Part shown: positions 14,305-23,542 of the stretch, one piece after another | Position numbering within the stretch: position 1 is the stretch's first letter | Layout: each line of letters starts with the position of its first letter | NCBI GenBank assembly: GCA_002392945.1 | Contig: DGHZ01000061.1 | Coordinates: 1-27,040 of the forward strand | DNA from: Caryophanales bacterium UBA3835 | GTDB taxonomy: Bacteria; Bacillota_I; Bacilli_A; RFN20; CAG-826 | DNA length: 27,040 bases | Reading direction: 5' to 3' | Made by a program: the position numbers and the translations under genes | Notes under the pieces: model-generated | What the model was told of the DNA's origin: nothing | Databases searched by the model: none | The model's input: only the letters and a program-made list of their open reading frames with translations

Positions 14305-15087
14305 TTAGATAAACACTCCTATCAGCATAAATAGACCAGTAAATATTACTTCATGAGCAATATAAATTACTAAGGTATGTCGACCAAGTAAACAAATTGG
14401 TTTTTCCCATCTTCCTTTTTTAGAAATGACGCTCTTTTTTTCTTTATAGACAAATCTAGCGAATATTACTCCTAAGAATAAGAAAATGACATAAGGGAAT
14501 AAAGGAAGATAATCACCAACATATCCCGCTTTAATTGGATTAAAAGGACAATATAACATCGCTGTTAAAGGATTATAAGTTCCATCATTATATTGATTGT
14601 AAGTAACAGTGATTAATACATAAAATAGAATTAATAACCCCACCACAAAGAATAAATTCTTTGAACTTAGTCTTTGACATAAAGCGTATAGTAATATTGA
14701 TAAGGCAATAACCCCTAAAATATTAATATCCACGATCACCACTCTAGAACCAAATAAAGATGTTAATTGTAAGATATGGGTACCAACCATAATAAATATC
14801 GATACCCCTAAAAGTAATAAGCCTCGCTTTTTATTATTTCTAGATAAGTGACAAGACACTCCACAAGTAAACATGAAAAGCATTAAAACAATTTGGCGAA
14901 CAACAAATCTTAAATTGCTCGTCCAATACCAAGTAAGGAATCCACTACTATAATGGAAAATGTAGTAGTTAATAAACCACATGAGATGATCAAACACCAC
15001 AAGCAAGATTAAAAATCCTCGCATCAAATCAATCTCATGGATACGAGATTCGAATCTAGAATTGTAAAGTTGTTTTAATTTTCCCAT
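14305..15087 (-). CDS. Membrane acyltransferase, HGSNAT/DUF1624-like
   Basis: 260 residues with about seven to eight hydrophobic helices. The N-terminus carries RIHEIDLMRGFLILLVVFDH (15-34), the opening signature of the heparan-alpha-glucosaminide N-acetyltransferase catalytic family, and the C-terminus has LGRHTLVIYIAHE (234-246), matching its terminal LGR-SL-IY--H motif. Eukaryotic HGSNAT moves acetyl groups from cytosolic CoA to a glucosamine on the far side of a membrane; bacterial members are mostly uncharacterised and thought to modify envelope glycans. The first ATG is 14 nt after the CCA end of tRNA-Pro with no Shine-Dalgarno, so its mRNA may begin at the tRNA processing site. It is coupled to the downstream acyl ligase gene. 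Confidence 0.78.
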   Translation of the reverse strand: MGKLKQLYNSRFESRIHEIDLMRGFLILLVVFDHLMWFINYYIFHYSSGFLTWYWTSNLRFVVRQIVLMLFMFTCGVSCHLSRNNKKRGLLLLGVSIFIMVGTHILQLTSLFGSRVVIVDINILGVIALSILLYALCQRLSSKNLFFVVGLLILFYVLITVTYNQYNDGTYNPLTAMLYCPFNPIKAGYVGDYLPLFPYVIFLFLGVIFARFVYKEKKSVISKKGRWEKPICLLGRHTLVIYIAHEVIFTGLFMLIGVFI

Positions 15088-15101
15088 AATCGTTAATTAA
15101 T

Positions 15102-15178
15102 TGGTCGGGAAGGCGGGATTTGAACCCGTAACCTCAAGTACCCGAAACTTGCGCGCTACCAAGTTGCGCTACTTCCCG
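15102..15178 (-). tRNA. tRNA-Pro (anticodon CGG)
   Basis: A 77-nt cloverleaf with acceptor CGGGAAG/CTTCCCG (the C1-G72 pair typical of bacterial tRNA-Pro), discriminator A and encoded CCA. The anticodon stem CAAGT/ACTTG encloses TTCGGGT, giving CGG (reads CCG). T-loop TTCAAAT. Its first base is 2 nt after the polC stop codon and I see no promoter in the polC 3' end, so it should be processed from the polC transcript. Confidence 0.95.
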
Positions 15179-15180
15179 AA

Positions 15181-18100
15181 TTAGAAACCTCCAAAGTCAA
15201 ATAAGGAAAGCTGGTCGCTTTCATTTAAATTATCTAAAACACCCATGTCAGAAAGGTCTTTGACATTCGTGGAAGTTAATTTAGTTCTTCTAAGTAAATC
15301 TTCTTTAGAAGTAAATGGTTTTTTTGCTCTCTCTTCGATAACGGTAATCGCGTTATTTTCTCCTAAGCCATCAATAGTGATGAATGGAGGAATAAGAGCC
15401 TTGTTTTCATGATCCACTACAAATTTAGTCGCATCACTTCGATATAGATCAATATTTTCAAATTTATAGCCTCTTTCTGTCATTTCTACAGCGATTTGAA
15501 GAGTCTTATATTGTTCTTCTTCTTTTGGAGTTAATTTTTCTCCTGTGGTCTTTTCTTTGACTCGAAGTTGCTCAAGTCGATTAATTATCGCATCTTCTCC
15601 TTTAATCATTGGAATGATGTCATATTGTTTTGATCTAACTGAGAAGAAAGTCGCATAAAATTCTAAAGGATAATGAACTTTAAAATAGCCCACTCTTATA
15701 GCCATAGTAACATAAGCCACCGCATGGCCTTTAGGGAACATATATTTAATTTTCTTACAAGAGGCAATATACCAAGAAGGGACACCGTGCGCTAACATTG
15801 CTTCTTCATATTCAGGTTTTAAACCTCTTCCCTTACGAACATCTTCCATAATGGCAAAAGCGACAGAAGGAGGTAATCCTTTATCACGTAAATAGCCCAT
15901 AATATCATCACGACATCCAATCACTTCTTGTAAGGTTGTCGTTTTATTATCAATTAAAGTTTCAGCATTGCCGTTCCATACATTAGTACCGTGTGATAAT
16001 CCGGAAATAATCACCAAATCAGAGAAGGTTGTTGGTTTAGTTTTCTCTAATATACCTCTAACAAAGTCTGTACCAAATTCTGGAATGGCCATTGCTCCAG
16101 TAGACTGATTTAAATAATTATTATTTAATTTTAAAGAATCAGTCTTAGAGAACAAGGCTAAAACATCAGGATCATTCATTGGAATATCTTTAATATCAAT
16201 ATGTGTTAAATCACACATCATCTTTAAAGCGACTGGGTCAACGTGACCAAGCATATCAAGCTTTAAAATAGTGTCGTGAATAGAATGGAAATCAAAGTGA
16301 GTGGTTTTCCAGGCGCTATCAACTTCATCTGCAGGCCATTGAATTGGGGTGAAATCATAAACTGTATGGTCGCTAGGAATAACAACAATGCCACCAGGAT
16401 GTTGTCCAGTAGTACGTTTAACACCAACACATCCACTAGCTAAATAATCTAATTTCGCCTTAGGATATTTCATCGCCGCTTCTTTAGCGTCTTCTTCACT
16501 CATCCCATTAGCGATAAATTTTCTTTCGATATAACCTCGAGCAAATCCAAAAGCAGTCTTATCGGCAACTGTTTCAATAGTGCCTGCTCTAAAGACATTG
16601 TCTTTACCTAATAGGACTTTTGTATATTCATGAGCGGTTGCTTGATAATCTCCTGGGAAGTTTAAATCGATATCAGGGACCTTTTCAGCATGGAAGCCTA
16701 AGAAGGTTTCAAAAGGAATGTCTTGTCCATCTCTAATTAATTCTTCTCCACATACTGGGCACTTTTTAGGAGGTAAATCAAATCCACTTTTAATATCAGG
16801 ATAAGTTTCTTTGCCCCATTCTAAGTGGTGACAGTGTGGGCAAATATAATGAGGTGGAAGCGGATTAACTTCGGTAATCCCGCTCATAGTAGCGACAAAA
16901 GAGCTACCAACAGAGCCACGGCTTCCAACAATATAGCCATCTTCATTAGATTTTTTCACTAATTCATGAGCGATATAATAAATAACCGAATAACCATTAG
17001 AAATAATACCATTAAGTTCAGTGTCTAAACGATTTTGAATAAATTCAGGAAGTGGGTCTCCATATAATTTATGAGCGTTAGAGAAACATAAATCTTTAAG
17101 CTTATTTTCAACGTTTTCAATTTGAGGAGTATATAAGTGGTCATTAGGAACAGGTAAAATAGGATCAATCATATCCGCAATTTTATTAGTGTTAGTGATC
17201 ACTATTTCTTCCGCTAACTCTTTTGGCAAGAATGAAAAACACTCAAGCATCTCTTCGGTAGAACGATAATGTTGATCTGGATTTTCAAAAGGAGGAACTT
17301 TATTTCTGCTATATGGATTAAGTGGATGATTCTTTTTACCAACTTGAGGAGCGGAAATATAAACATCTCTAAAGACTTTTTGCTCTTTAGTGACATAATG
17401 GACGTCTCCAGTAGCCACGACTATTTTTCCTGATTCTTTACCAGCTTCGATGATATCCAAAATATACTTATTTACATCATCTTTCTCGATGTCTCCCATA
17501 TTCACTAAGAAGGAATAGTTTTCTGGTGGTTGCACTTCAATATAGTCATAAAAAGAACAAACTTGTTTAAGTGTTTCTTTGTTGTAATATCTAGCAGTGT
17601 TATAAACTTCTCCATTTAAACAAGCAGAACCAATTAACAAATTCTGACGATATTCTTCGATAATTCTTCTTGGAATACGAGGCTGGTCAGCAAAATAATC
17701 AATATTAGAAATAGACACTAAACGATATAAATCTTTTAAACCATCTAAGTTTTTCGCTAAAGCGATAACATGACGTGGTCTTAAATGAACAATACCTTCT
17801 TTTTTAATTACGAGATTTTGAAGTTCTTCGTGTTTTAGATGAATGTTATCTTTAGTTAATTGCACTAAAAGAGATTGCCATACCTCACCTAAAACTTCAG
17901 CGTCGTAGTCCGCTAAGTGGGCTTCATCTTCGTTATATTTAACTTCTAATCTTCGACATAATGATCCAAGAGTGTGACTTCGAGCATCAGGATAGGCATA
18001 TTGAGATAGTGCCAAGGTGTCCACTACTCCATTAGAAATCTTTTCTTGCCCAAGAGAAAGTAATGCTTCATTTAAGAAGGCGATATCAAATGACGCGTTA

Positions 18101-19653
18101 TGAGTAACCAAGATAGAATCGCCAATAAACTCTAAAATTTTAGGCATTGCCTCTTTAATTGTTGGAGCATTCTTCACCATTTCATCTGTGATATGAGTGA
18201 TGTTCACAATTTTTTGTGGAATCTTTCTTTCTGGATTAACAAAAATACTTGAACGAGCACAAATCGAGCCATGGTCAATCTTCACGGCGCCAAATTGAAT
18301 AATCTTGTCATATCTCGCACTTAATCCTGTAGTTTCAAAGTCGAATACGACATAGCTTGCTTTGTTTAACTCGACTGGTTTTGGATTAAAAACGTATTTA
18401 ATCTGGTCATCAACCATATAAAATTCGCAGCCATAAAGCATTTTAATATCATATTTCTTACCAGCAGCTTGAGCATCAGGGAATCCTTGTACACAGCCAT
18501 GGTCAGTTATCGCCATTGCGGTATGACCAAGTTTTTTAGCGTAAGCACAATAATCATTCATTGTTCCAATACCGTCTTGAGTAGACATATTAGAATGTAA
18601 ATGGAGTTCCACTCTTTTTATTGGAGTAGCGTCAGGAACAATTTCTTTAGGTGGAAGTAAATCGATATAGTGGGCCTTAACCACTAATTGATGAGAATAA
18701 TCATCAACATAGGCCACCCCTCTAACTCTAACGTTAGCGTTTAACATTTGGCTCACAAAATCATCATCAACTTGACTATTTTGATACATATTACAGGCAA
18801 TCGCCCCACCAAATTCATCGACTACTTCAAAATTAAGACGTTTTCTATCGCCTCTTTCAATTACTTCTTTAGCGAATACTTTGCCGTTAAAATCAACGTG
18901 ATCGCTTTCTGAAGTAATATCTTCGATTTTCTCTATATATACGTATTTACCGCGTCTATTTAATCTTGCTCTTTCACGCTCTTTAAGCATGATTTCGCGG
19001 TTTTTCTTCATTTCTTTTAAGAGTTGATCTTCTACTAAAGCATTTTTCTCGCTTTGTTCTTTTTCTACTAAAGCGGAAACATCATTTCTATCTAAGATTT
19101 CTGGTTCTTCTTTAGCCTGCTCGATATCTTCAACCGCGGTTTCAGAAGCATTCTCCACCGTTTCTTTTCTGGTCTCTTCATCAGCGATTGCTCCTACTTC
19201 TTTAGGAGGTAAGACATTTTCTTCAATATCGATAAAATCATAACTTATGAAGCTTAAGAAATCTTTAAAGTCATTAACAATAAATTGGTTTCTTTTCTTA
19301 AAAGATTCGTCGAGATAATTAATTTGAATAAGAGAATCACTAACAGGGATAAGTTCAATATCACTATCGCTACGATACAAATATCTAAACCAGTCATCAA
19401 ATAAATTAATCGCATCTTTGGTGGTTGGTCTACTCTTATAAGAGAAATGTAATGTATATGGATAAGTAATGGTGTTTAGCCCGTCTTGAAATTGTCTAAG
19501 AAGTTCATAAGTCCAAGGCACTTGCTTAGAGATAATCATATCAATTTGTTGATAATTAAAACGATTACGACCCACCATTTCAAAATCAAGGTCAAAATCA
19601 TCGATATTCTCGATATGGATAGAGTTTAAAAAGCTTTTCATTTTTTCTTGCAT
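15181..19653 (-). CDS. polC: DNA polymerase III alpha subunit, PolC type
   Basis: 1490 residues: the replicative polymerase of low-GC Gram-positives, combining polymerase and 3'-5' proofreading. In order: an N-terminal domain (to about 150), a charged Glu/Lys-rich linker (about 150-235), an OB fold (about 240-330), a PHP domain starting with ELHLHSNMS (about 349), interrupted by a DEDDh exonuclease (FDFETTG at about 437-443, VTHNASFD, HLADYD), then the rest of PHP, a zinc-binding CPHC...CPVC segment, and the polymerase core with catalytic aspartates in PDIDLNFPGD. The linker makes it a little longer than B. subtilis PolC (about 1440). The ATG at 19653 is 1 nt after the rseP stop (TAATATG) with GGTGG upstream; an upstream TTG in frame is less likely. 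proS, which often separates rseP and polC in Bacillus, is absent. Confidence 0.98.
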   Translation of the reverse strand: MQEKMKSFLNSIHIENIDDFDLDFEMVGRNRFNYQQIDMIISKQVPWTYELLRQFQDGLNTITYPYTLHFSYKSRPTTKDAINLFDDWFRYLYRSDSDIELIPVSDSLIQINYLDESFKKRNQFIVNDFKDFLSFISYDFIDIEENVLPPKEVGAIADEETRKETVENASETAVEDIEQAKEEPEILDRNDVSALVEKEQSEKNALVEDQLLKEMKKNREIMLKERERARLNRRGKYVYIEKIEDITSESDHVDFNGKVFAKEVIERGDRKRLNFEVVDEFGGAIACNMYQNSQVDDDFVSQMLNANVRVRGVAYVDDYSHQLVVKAHYIDLLPPKEIVPDATPIKRVELHLHSNMSTQDGIGTMNDYCAYAKKLGHTAMAITDHGCVQGFPDAQAAGKKYDIKMLYGCEFYMVDDQIKYVFNPKPVELNKASYVVFDFETTGLSARYDKIIQFGAVKIDHGSICARSSIFVNPERKIPQKIVNITHITDEMVKNAPTIKEAMPKILEFIGDSILVTHNASFDIAFLNEALLSLGQEKISNGVVDTLALSQYAYPDARSHTLGSLCRRLEVKYNEDEAHLADYDAEVLGEVWQSLLVQLTKDNIHLKHEELQNLVIKKEGIVHLRPRHVIALAKNLDGLKDLYRLVSISNIDYFADQPRIPRRIIEEYRQNLLIGSACLNGEVYNTARYYNKETLKQVCSFYDYIEVQPPENYSFLVNMGDIEKDDVNKYILDIIEAGKESGKIVVATGDVHYVTKEQKVFRDVYISAPQVGKKNHPLNPYSRNKVPPFENPDQHYRSTEEMLECFSFLPKELAEEIVITNTNKIADMIDPILPVPNDHLYTPQIENVENKLKDLCFSNAHKLYGDPLPEFIQNRLDTELNGIISNGYSVIYYIAHELVKKSNEDGYIVGSRGSVGSSFVATMSGITEVNPLPPHYICPHCHHLEWGKETYPDIKSGFDLPPKKCPVCGEELIRDGQDIPFETFLGFHAEKVPDIDLNFPGDYQATAHEYTKVLLGKDNVFRAGTIETVADKTAFGFARGYIERKFIANGMSEEDAKEAAMKYPKAKLDYLASGCVGVKRTTGQHPGGIVVIPSDHTVYDFTPIQWPADEVDSAWKTTHFDFHSIHDTILKLDMLGHVDPVALKMMCDLTHIDIKDIPMNDPDVLALFSKTDSLKLNNNYLNQSTGAMAIPEFGTDFVRGILEKTKPTTFSDLVIISGLSHGTNVWNGNAETLIDNKTTTLQEVIGCRDDIMGYLRDKGLPPSVAFAIMEDVRKGRGLKPEYEEAMLAHGVPSWYIASCKKIKYMFPKGHAVAYVTMAIRVGYFKVHYPLEFYATFFSVRSKQYDIIPMIKGEDAIINRLEQLRVKEKTTGEKLTPKEEEQYKTLQIAVEMTERGYKFENIDLYRSDATKFVVDHENKALIPPFITIDGLGENNAITVIEERAKKPFTSKEDLLRRTKLTSTNVKDLSDMGVLDNLNESDQLSLFDFGGF

Positions 19654-19654
19654 A

Positions 19655-21235
19655 TTAAACCACCATAATAATGTCCTTGATAACAATCATAATCATCAAA
19701 GCGAAAAGTAACATAATTCCAATCGCGGAAACTGTATTTTTAACTTTAGGAGGTATCTCTTTATGAGCTACACCTTCTACAATTGTCACTAAGAACTGCC
19801 ATCCATCTAATCCTGGGAATGGGAGTAAATTAACAATTCCTAAGTTAACGGAAATCATCGCCCACATAAATAAGAAATTACCAAAGCCGTTTTGTTCTAA
19901 AGTTTGAGTAGTGACCACCCCAATAGCGATAATTCCTCCAACATTTTTCCAACCATCTTTAGTAAATAAGGAACCAAGTCCTCTAAAGATTAAGGTTGTG
20001 GAATTACCAAAATCTTTAAAACTCTTAGTGACTGACTCGCCATAACTATTTCGATATTCATCTAATTGCATAGCAATGCCAAGATTACTATCTAGATTAT
20101 TATTAATAACAGAAACATTTAATGGGTGATGTCCTGCGACCGTTTTACTTTTTTCATCAAAAACATCAACAGCGAAATCCACAGATGTTGGACTTAAATT
20201 GGTTCGCTTAATAAGGTTTTCTTCAACATTTGGATAATAAGAACGATATTCTTTAGATTTGAAGTAGATGGTTGCATCTTCTCCTTCAATAATTTTCTCG
20301 TTAACCACATTACCCATGATGTAAATCTTAGTTCCATCAGGAACAAGAACAAATTTCTTAAGCTCTTCATCGGTTAAAGTAACAGAAACGAGAATTGATT
20401 TATCTTCTAAAGGAACCATATATTGATCAGTATCTAAATAATTTTCTACAATGTAGAAATAGACTGTCTTATCTTTATATCCGGCCCAATGGAAATATCC
20501 ATTTAACAAATAGTCTTCGCTATCTAAGACGTATTCTTTATTAAAGAATTGCTCAAAAGTTAATATTGTGGCGCTAGTAGTGATATCACCTAATTGCACC
20601 TTTTTAAAGACAACTGCTTTATCAGCGATATCAGAGTTCTTAATCGTCATTTTAGAATAATCAAAGCCCATAAAAGCCTTATCGCTTGGGCTAGATACAT
20701 AATTCATATCTGCATTATCGTCATAGAAAATGTAAAAACTATCTCCATAACTTAATCTAGGAGCATAGACAAAGTCATGACTCTTAAGTCCTGCTTTAGC
20801 GGCAATAGAATCTGGTCTAACTGTAATATGGGCGGTTCTAGCGGTATAAGTTGGGAAAGCAATATTCACAATAAAGAAGACCACCATTGCTAAAACAAAG
20901 TTCATCAAAATGCCAGCGGTCATAATAATGGCCCGCTTCCAGTGCTTGATGTTATTTATTGATCTACTAGGGTCGATTTGTACTCCTTCAAATTCTGGTG
21001 GAACAGCGTCAGCCTCTCCATACATTGAAACAAATCCACCAAATGGAATCGCTCTTAAAGAGAATCTAGTTTCTCCATTTTTACGTTTAAAAGATAATAG
21101 TCGAGGGCCAAATCCTAAAGCGTATTCAAAACAATACACCTTAAAAATCTTCGCGGTAATTAAGTGTCCGGCTTCGTGGACCATGATAAGAGTAGATAAA
21201 CAAACTAAGAAAAGAAGGATATATAGAAACGTCAT
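19655..21235 (-). CDS. rseP: Site-2 protease, RseP/RasP-type intramembrane zinc metalloprotease
   Basis: A 526-residue membrane protease that cuts anti-sigma factors or remnant signal peptides within the membrane. The zinc ligands H20, E21 and H24 are in VHEAGH in the first helix; IPFGGFVSMYGE (63-74) is the membrane-associated loop; D477 in NLLPFPGLDG supplies the third ligand. The extracytoplasmic part between the two catalytic halves (about 130-395) is much larger than a single PDZ domain, making the protein about 100 residues longer than B. subtilis RasP. The start overlaps the dxr stop (TAATG), with AGGAGG upstream. Confidence 0.95.
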   Translation of the reverse strand: MTFLYILLFLVCLSTLIMVHEAGHLITAKIFKVYCFEYALGFGPRLLSFKRKNGETRFSLRAIPFGGFVSMYGEADAVPPEFEGVQIDPSRSINNIKHWKRAIIMTAGILMNFVLAMVVFFIVNIAFPTYTARTAHITVRPDSIAAKAGLKSHDFVYAPRLSYGDSFYIFYDDNADMNYVSSPSDKAFMGFDYSKMTIKNSDIADKAVVFKKVQLGDITTSATILTFEQFFNKEYVLDSEDYLLNGYFHWAGYKDKTVYFYIVENYLDTDQYMVPLEDKSILVSVTLTDEELKKFVLVPDGTKIYIMGNVVNEKIIEGEDATIYFKSKEYRSYYPNVEENLIKRTNLSPTSVDFAVDVFDEKSKTVAGHHPLNVSVINNNLDSNLGIAMQLDEYRNSYGESVTKSFKDFGNSTTLIFRGLGSLFTKDGWKNVGGIIAIGVVTTQTLEQNGFGNFLFMWAMISVNLGIVNLLPFPGLDGWQFLVTIVEGVAHKEIPPKVKNTVSAIGIMLLFALMIMIVIKDIIMVV

Positions 21236-22392
21236 TATCTATGTCCTCCTAACTCATTAATGAGTTTATGAGAATATTCTTTAGTTAATCTATCAACTTC
21301 AAGGATATCTTCTAAAGTCGGTTTAGCGATATATTTCATATTTTTTAAACTGAGCTCGATAATTCTTTCAATGTCTAAGAAGCTAATCTTATGACTTAAA
21401 AAAGCGTATACTGCTTCTTCATTGCTACGATTTAATATCGTCCCCATAGTCCCTTTTTTATCTAAGACTACTTTGGCGAATTTAATTGCAGGGAATCGAG
21501 CAATATCAAAAGTGTGGAAATGTAGACCTTTTAAATCATCTAACGACTTAAAATAAGATGTCTTAAAAGGAATATTTCCTTGATATAAGGCAAATCTAAT
21601 TGGATTTCTCATATCCGGTTTAGAGATTTCTCCGCGATACCCTCCACTATTTAAAGAAACATAACTATGTAAATAAGATTCATCGTGAAGCGTAACTCCC
21701 ACTTTTGAATATGGGTAATTAAATAAATAACCGGCCTCGATAATTTCAAAAGCTTTATTCACCATTGTTGCGCTATCAATGGTGATTTTATTTCCCATTT
21801 TCCAGGTAGGATGTTTTAATGCGTCTTCAGGAGTAACATCTTTTAACTCTTCTCTAGTTAGTTTTCTAAAAGATCCTCCAGAAGCAGTGAGAATTAATTT
21901 ATTAACATCTAAAGAATCAACTTTTAAACACTTCCATAAAGCAGAATGTTCACTATCGATAGGATATAATTCCCCGTTATATTCTTTTAATAAAGAATTA
22001 ATTAAATCTCCTCCCACCACTAAAGACTCTTTATTTGCTAAAGCTAATTTCTTATGGCATTTGATGGTTTCAATAGAAGGAAGTAAACCCACAAATCCTA
22101 CCAAAGCGTTAACCACCATTTCTGAATCGCTATTTCTAATTAATTCTAGTAAACCGTTATCTCCACTATAAAAAGTAATATCGGGATATTTTCTAGAATA
22201 TTTTCTTGCTATAGATTTATCAGAAATACAAATGTGTTTAACTTCTGGGCGTTTTCTTAAAATATAAGAAATACATCTAGTTCTTTTTCCAACCGAAAAG
22301 GCCGCTAAAGAAAAATCTTTAGGGAACTTATTTATTACATCAATGGTTTGTTTACCAATTGATCCAGATGCCCCAAGTAAACACACTTTCAT
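21235..22392 (-). CDS. dxr: 1-deoxy-D-xylulose 5-phosphate reductoisomerase
   Basis: 385 residues. It converts DXP to 2-C-methyl-erythritol 4-phosphate with NADPH, the first committed step of the MEP isoprenoid pathway, feeding undecaprenyl synthesis by UppS in the same operon. The NADPH loop is G7ASGSIG13; ANKES is at 119-123; metal ligands D146 and E148 are in PIDSEHS; ASGGSF follows at 170-175; H194, W197 and M199 form the flexible lid; and K213 and E216 bind phosphate and metal. Four bases separate its ATG from the cdsA stop, with no Shine-Dalgarno, suggesting translational coupling. Confidence 0.97.
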   Translation of the reverse strand: MKVCLLGASGSIGKQTIDVINKFPKDFSLAAFSVGKRTRCISYILRKRPEVKHICISDKSIARKYSRKYPDITFYSGDNGLLELIRNSDSEMVVNALVGFVGLLPSIETIKCHKKLALANKESLVVGGDLINSLLKEYNGELYPIDSEHSALWKCLKVDSLDVNKLILTASGGSFRKLTREELKDVTPEDALKHPTWKMGNKITIDSATMVNKAFEIIEAGYLFNYPYSKVGVTLHDESYLHSYVSLNSGGYRGEISKPDMRNPIRFALYQGNIPFKTSYFKSLDDLKGLHFHTFDIARFPAIKFAKVVLDKKGTMGTILNRSNEEAVYAFLSHKISFLDIERIIELSLKNMKYIAKPTLEDILEVDRLTKEYSHKLINELGGHR

Positions 22393-22396
22393 AAAA

Positions 22397-23542
22397 CTAA
22401 ATCAAGAAACCTGCCCAATCAAATTCGCCATCAGAGATCTTTGAAAGCATAAAGACAAAGATAGAGGCAACAATAACACTGAAGAATATGGAATCTAATC
22501 TATCTAAAACTCCACCATGTCCAGGAATGAGTTTGCCGTAATCTTTAATCCCCCAATATCTTTTAATGGAGGAGAAAACGAAGTCACCAAGAGTGGCAAA
22601 TAATGGAACTAAAAGAGATAAGATTAAAATCAAATACCAGTTGTTTTCTAAATTATATGTTTCACCAAATAATGGACACCCAAATACAGTAGCAACAATT
22701 CCCATTGTCGTAGATAAAACAAAGGAAATCACCACTCCGCCAACAAATCCTTCCCAAGTTTTCTTAGGAGAGATTCTTTCATTCATCTTGTTTTTACCAA
22801 AGAAGACACCAACGAAATATGCGCCAGTATCGGTCATAAATGTAGAAATAATCACAAATACAAGAAGCATAGAAGGTTTAACTGTATTACTAAAGGTAAA
22901 CTTCCAAGCATCAACAGAAGCGTCAGAGAATTTGGTAATTGGGAAATATCTTAAATAAAATAAGCATTGGAAACCAAATCCCACTAAAATCGCCATAGCG
23001 ATCATAAAGCAAGCATCATGAACTGTGAAGTCTTTATAAATAACCGTAAGAAGGAAGGCAAAAAATGTTCCAATAATAGTAACTAAAATCGGAAGAATAA
23101 TTTGCTGATAATAATGGTCGATTTTACTAACAAACGTACCTTCATTAAGCATTGTTTTAAATAATGGCCAATACGCGATTGAAGCCACAAACAGGAAATA
23201 GACAATAACAGTAAAAAATGTTCTTCTATTAGTGCAACCTAAAATCTCATAACATGCAATAATCATTGCAAAAGTAATAATTGCAAAATAAATCCAGTCA
23301 CCTAAGAATATGGCTGGGACTACAATTATTAAGCCGACAATCGCGGAGATAATTCTAGTGAGCATAGATTTCTTGGCGCCACTAGATAATTCATTCTTTT
23401 TGAAGAAGCCTTGGTTTTTTTCTTTTTTAGAGAAGAAACCTCTTCTCACAGGGGTTTCAACATCATTAGAGTTAATAGGCATAGTTTCAACGTCTTTTTC
23501 CGCTACAGAAACTACTTCAATAACATCATCTTTCTTTTTCAT
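22397..23542 (-). CDS. cdsA: Phosphatidate cytidylyltransferase (CDP-diacylglycerol synthase)
   Basis: 381 residues. It makes CDP-diacylglycerol from phosphatidic acid and CTP at the membrane for phospholipid synthesis. The C-terminal signature is complete: S..KR....KD.G..IPGHGG..DR.D, preceded by SPKKTWEG. About seven to eight membrane helices start near residue 66. A hydrophilic N-terminal tail of about 60 residues, with a repeated basic GFF(S/K)KK element, is longer than usual. I choose the ATG at 23542: AGGAGG is 13 nt upstream, and the in-frame TTG at 23554 lies only 1 nt after AGGAGG. The start overlaps the uppS end by 17 nt. Confidence 0.95.
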   Translation of the reverse strand: MKKKDDVIEVVSVAEKDVETMPINSNDVETPVRRGFFSKKEKNQGFFKKNELSSGAKKSMLTRIISAIVGLIIVVPAIFLGDWIYFAIITFAMIIACYEILGCTNRRTFFTVIVYFLFVASIAYWPLFKTMLNEGTFVSKIDHYYQQIILPILVTIIGTFFAFLLTVIYKDFTVHDACFMIAMAILVGFGFQCLFYLRYFPITKFSDASVDAWKFTFSNTVKPSMLLVFVIISTFMTDTGAYFVGVFFGKNKMNERISPKKTWEGFVGGVVISFVLSTTMGIVATVFGCPLFGETYNLENNWYLILILSLLVPLFATLGDFVFSSIKRYWGIKDYGKLIPGHGGVLDRLDSIFFSVIVASIFVFMLSKISDGEFDWAGFLI

